Assembly: GCA_019115485.1 (NCBI GenBank)
Contig: DXDM01000026.1
Coordinates: 1 to 42,843 of the forward strand
Direction: 5' to 3'
Origin: Candidatus Barnesiella excrementavium
Lineage (GTDB): Bacteria; Bacteroidota; Bacteroidia; Bacteroidales; Barnesiellaceae
DNA: 42,843 nt
The translations under genes were made by a program, and so were the position numbers. The notes under the pieces are model-generated. The model was not told the origin of the DNA, ran no database searches, and saw only the letters and a list, made by a program, of their open reading frames with translations. Positions 41,978 to 42,843 of the stretch are shown in pieces; within the stretch, counting starts at the first letter, position 1; the number at the start of each line of letters is the position of its first letter.

Positions 41978-42583
41978 ATGGAGGAACAGGTTGTCATGAG
42001 CCCGGAGGAACAACAACGGGTCTGCAAGGAGCTGGCCGAGCATTATCGGGCCATTATCTCTTTACTGGGCGACGATCCCAATCGTGAGGGTTTGCTCAAA
42101 ACTCCCGAACGGGCGGCCAAGGCGATGATGAAACTCACCAAGGGTTACCGGCAGTCGGCACGCGATGTCATCTCGTCGGCTATATTTGAACACACCGGTT
42201 CGCGCATCGTCATCGTACGCGACATTGAGTTCTATTCATTTTGCGAGCACCATCTGCTCCCCTTCTTCGGGAAGGTGCATGTAGGGTATATTCCCTCCAA
42301 GGGCATTGTGGGGCTCAGCAAGGTAGCCCGTGTGGTCGAAGTCTTTGCCCGTCGGTTCCAAGTACAGGAGCGTCTCACGGCGCAGATATGCCACAGCCTG
42401 GCCGAGGCTCTTTCGACCGAAGGGGTCATTGTGATGGTCGAAGCCCGTCATCTGTGCATGCAGATGCGAGGTGTCGAGAAGCAGGGAGCCGTGACCGTGA
42501 CCTACGATTGCACCGGTAAATTCGAACAGGAAGAGTGGCGTCGCGAATTTTATTCGCTTATCGGGAAAAATTCTTGCGAATAA
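41978..42583 (+). CDS. folE: GTP cyclohydrolase I
   Basis: Converts GTP to 7,8-dihydroneopterin triphosphate, the first step of folate (and possibly queuosine) synthesis. The 201-residue protein has the zinc/active-site block FYSFCEHHLLPFFGKVHVGY with Cys and two His, then GLSKVARVVEVFARRFQVQE. The second zinc cysteine lies in ARHLCMQMRGVEKQGAVTVT. An N-terminal helix with LLKTPERAAKAMMKLTKGY precedes these. Length and motifs fit the homodecameric type I enzyme. It is the last protein gene before the tRNA-Gly array. Confidence 0.98.
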   Translation: MEEQVVMSPEEQQRVCKELAEHYRAIISLLGDDPNREGLLKTPERAAKAMMKLTKGYRQSARDVISSAIFEHTGSRIVIVRDIEFYSFCEHHLLPFFGKVHVGYIPSKGIVGLSKVARVVEVFARRFQVQERLTAQICHSLAEALSTEGVIVMVEARHLCMQMRGVEKQGAVTVTYDCTGKFEQEEWRREFYSLIGKNSCE

Positions 42584-42652
42584 TAAAGGGCTATTTATCA
42601 AACGATAACTGATTTTTCAAAAAATGTTTGATGAAAAAAATTAGCAAAGCGC

Positions 42653-42683
42653 TTGCATAAACCGAAAAGTCCGTTTATCTTTG
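42653..42683 (+). promoter_or_regulatory. tRNA-Gly promoter
   Basis: TTG at 42653-42655, a 20-base spacer and TATCTTTG at 42676-42683. The box lies 11 bases before the tRNA. Confidence 0.75.
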
Positions 42684-42694
42684 CACTCGCAATT

Positions 42695-42767
42695 GCGAAA
42701 ATAGCTCAGTTGGTAGAGCACAACCTTGCCAAGGTTGGGGTCGCGGGTTCGAGTCCCGTTTTTCGCT
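42695..42767 (+). tRNA. tRNA-Gly(GCC)
   Basis: Acceptor GCGAAAA pairs with TTTTCGC. The D stem is GCTC/GAGC, the anticodon stem CAACC/GGTTG with loop TTGCCAA (anticodon GCC), and the T stem GCGGG/CCCGT with loop TTCGAGT. The discriminator is T, and CCA is not encoded. Confidence 0.97.
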
Positions 42768-42812
42768 CAGACCTCGGAAAGCGTTCCGGGAAAAAGGTTG
42801 AAATCTTGAAAT

Positions 42813-42843
42813 GCGAAAATAGCTCAGTTGGTAGAGCACAACC
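42813..42843 (+). tRNA. Second tRNA-Gly copy, cut by the window edge
   Basis: The 31 bases from GCGAAAATAGCTC onward are identical to the first 31 of the complete tRNA-Gly 118 bases earlier, so a tandem array starts here. Only the acceptor 5' strand, D arm and start of the anticodon stem are visible. No separate promoter is seen in the 45-base spacer. Confidence 0.88.

Noticed and set aside
42695..42843. Tandem tRNA-Gly copies as a phage or island attachment duplication
   Set aside because: The second copy is preceded by a short spacer with no integrase or mobile gene in view; a normal tandem tRNA array is more likely.

Overview
The window looks like a chromosomal segment of a gut-type Bacteroidales species, possibly Barnesiella-like (the genus is a guess). 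Supporting signs are: many start regions carrying the Bacteroidetes -7 box TAnnTTTG, several with TTTG or TTG 19-20 bases upstream; almost no Shine-Dalgarno sequences; a TamL-type lipoprotein; a type IX secretion (T9SS) sorting domain; META, DUF1599, BT_3928-type and SPOR proteins; and tRNA genes without encoded CCA. I see no phage, insertion sequence, integrase or CRISPR array.

Layout. (1) 1-5816, minus strand: branched-chain amino acid operon ilvD-ilvB-ilvN-acyl-ACP thioesterase-ilvC, with ilvC cut by the window edge. Ahead of ilvD lies a complete transcription attenuator: a promoter, a 22-codon leader peptide with 11 Leu/Ile/Val codons, an antiterminator strand and an intrinsic terminator. 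(2) 5984-11236, plus: TamL-like outer-membrane protein, tRNA-Arg(UCU), TonB-dependent receptor. (3) 11260-14120, minus: lpxK and sppA. (4) 14525-20962: a 1502-residue T9SS cargo protein divergent from a TPR/transmembrane/HTH regulator. (5) 21016-28181: an AddB-like nuclease (minus), divergent from an ABC-F ATPase and an M13 peptidase (plus). (6) 28256-31105, minus: a small HTH protein, a stretch of interlocked inverted repeats, a double META-domain lipoprotein and a type II NADH dehydrogenase. (7) 31290-36749, plus: a TPR protein, then thrS-infC-rpmI-rplT. (8) 36827-37102: an apparent stand-alone structured RNA with its own promoter and terminator. (9) 37148-42843, plus: Sel1-repeat protein, DUF1599 protein, DoxX-like membrane protein, tpiA, SPOR protein, folE and the start of a tRNA-Gly(GCC) array.

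Most genes are housekeeping. The ilv genes make valine, leucine and isoleucine precursors and appear controlled by ribosome stalling on the leader. The embedded thioesterase suggests a link to acyl-ACP release. The envelope genes (tamL, TonB receptor, lpxK, sppA, T9SS cargo) serve the outer membrane and export. The least explained DNA is non-coding: the interlocked repeats at 28605-28774, the RNA at 36864-37102, and a shared promoter module found before two unrelated genes (19137-19221 and 24039-24125).
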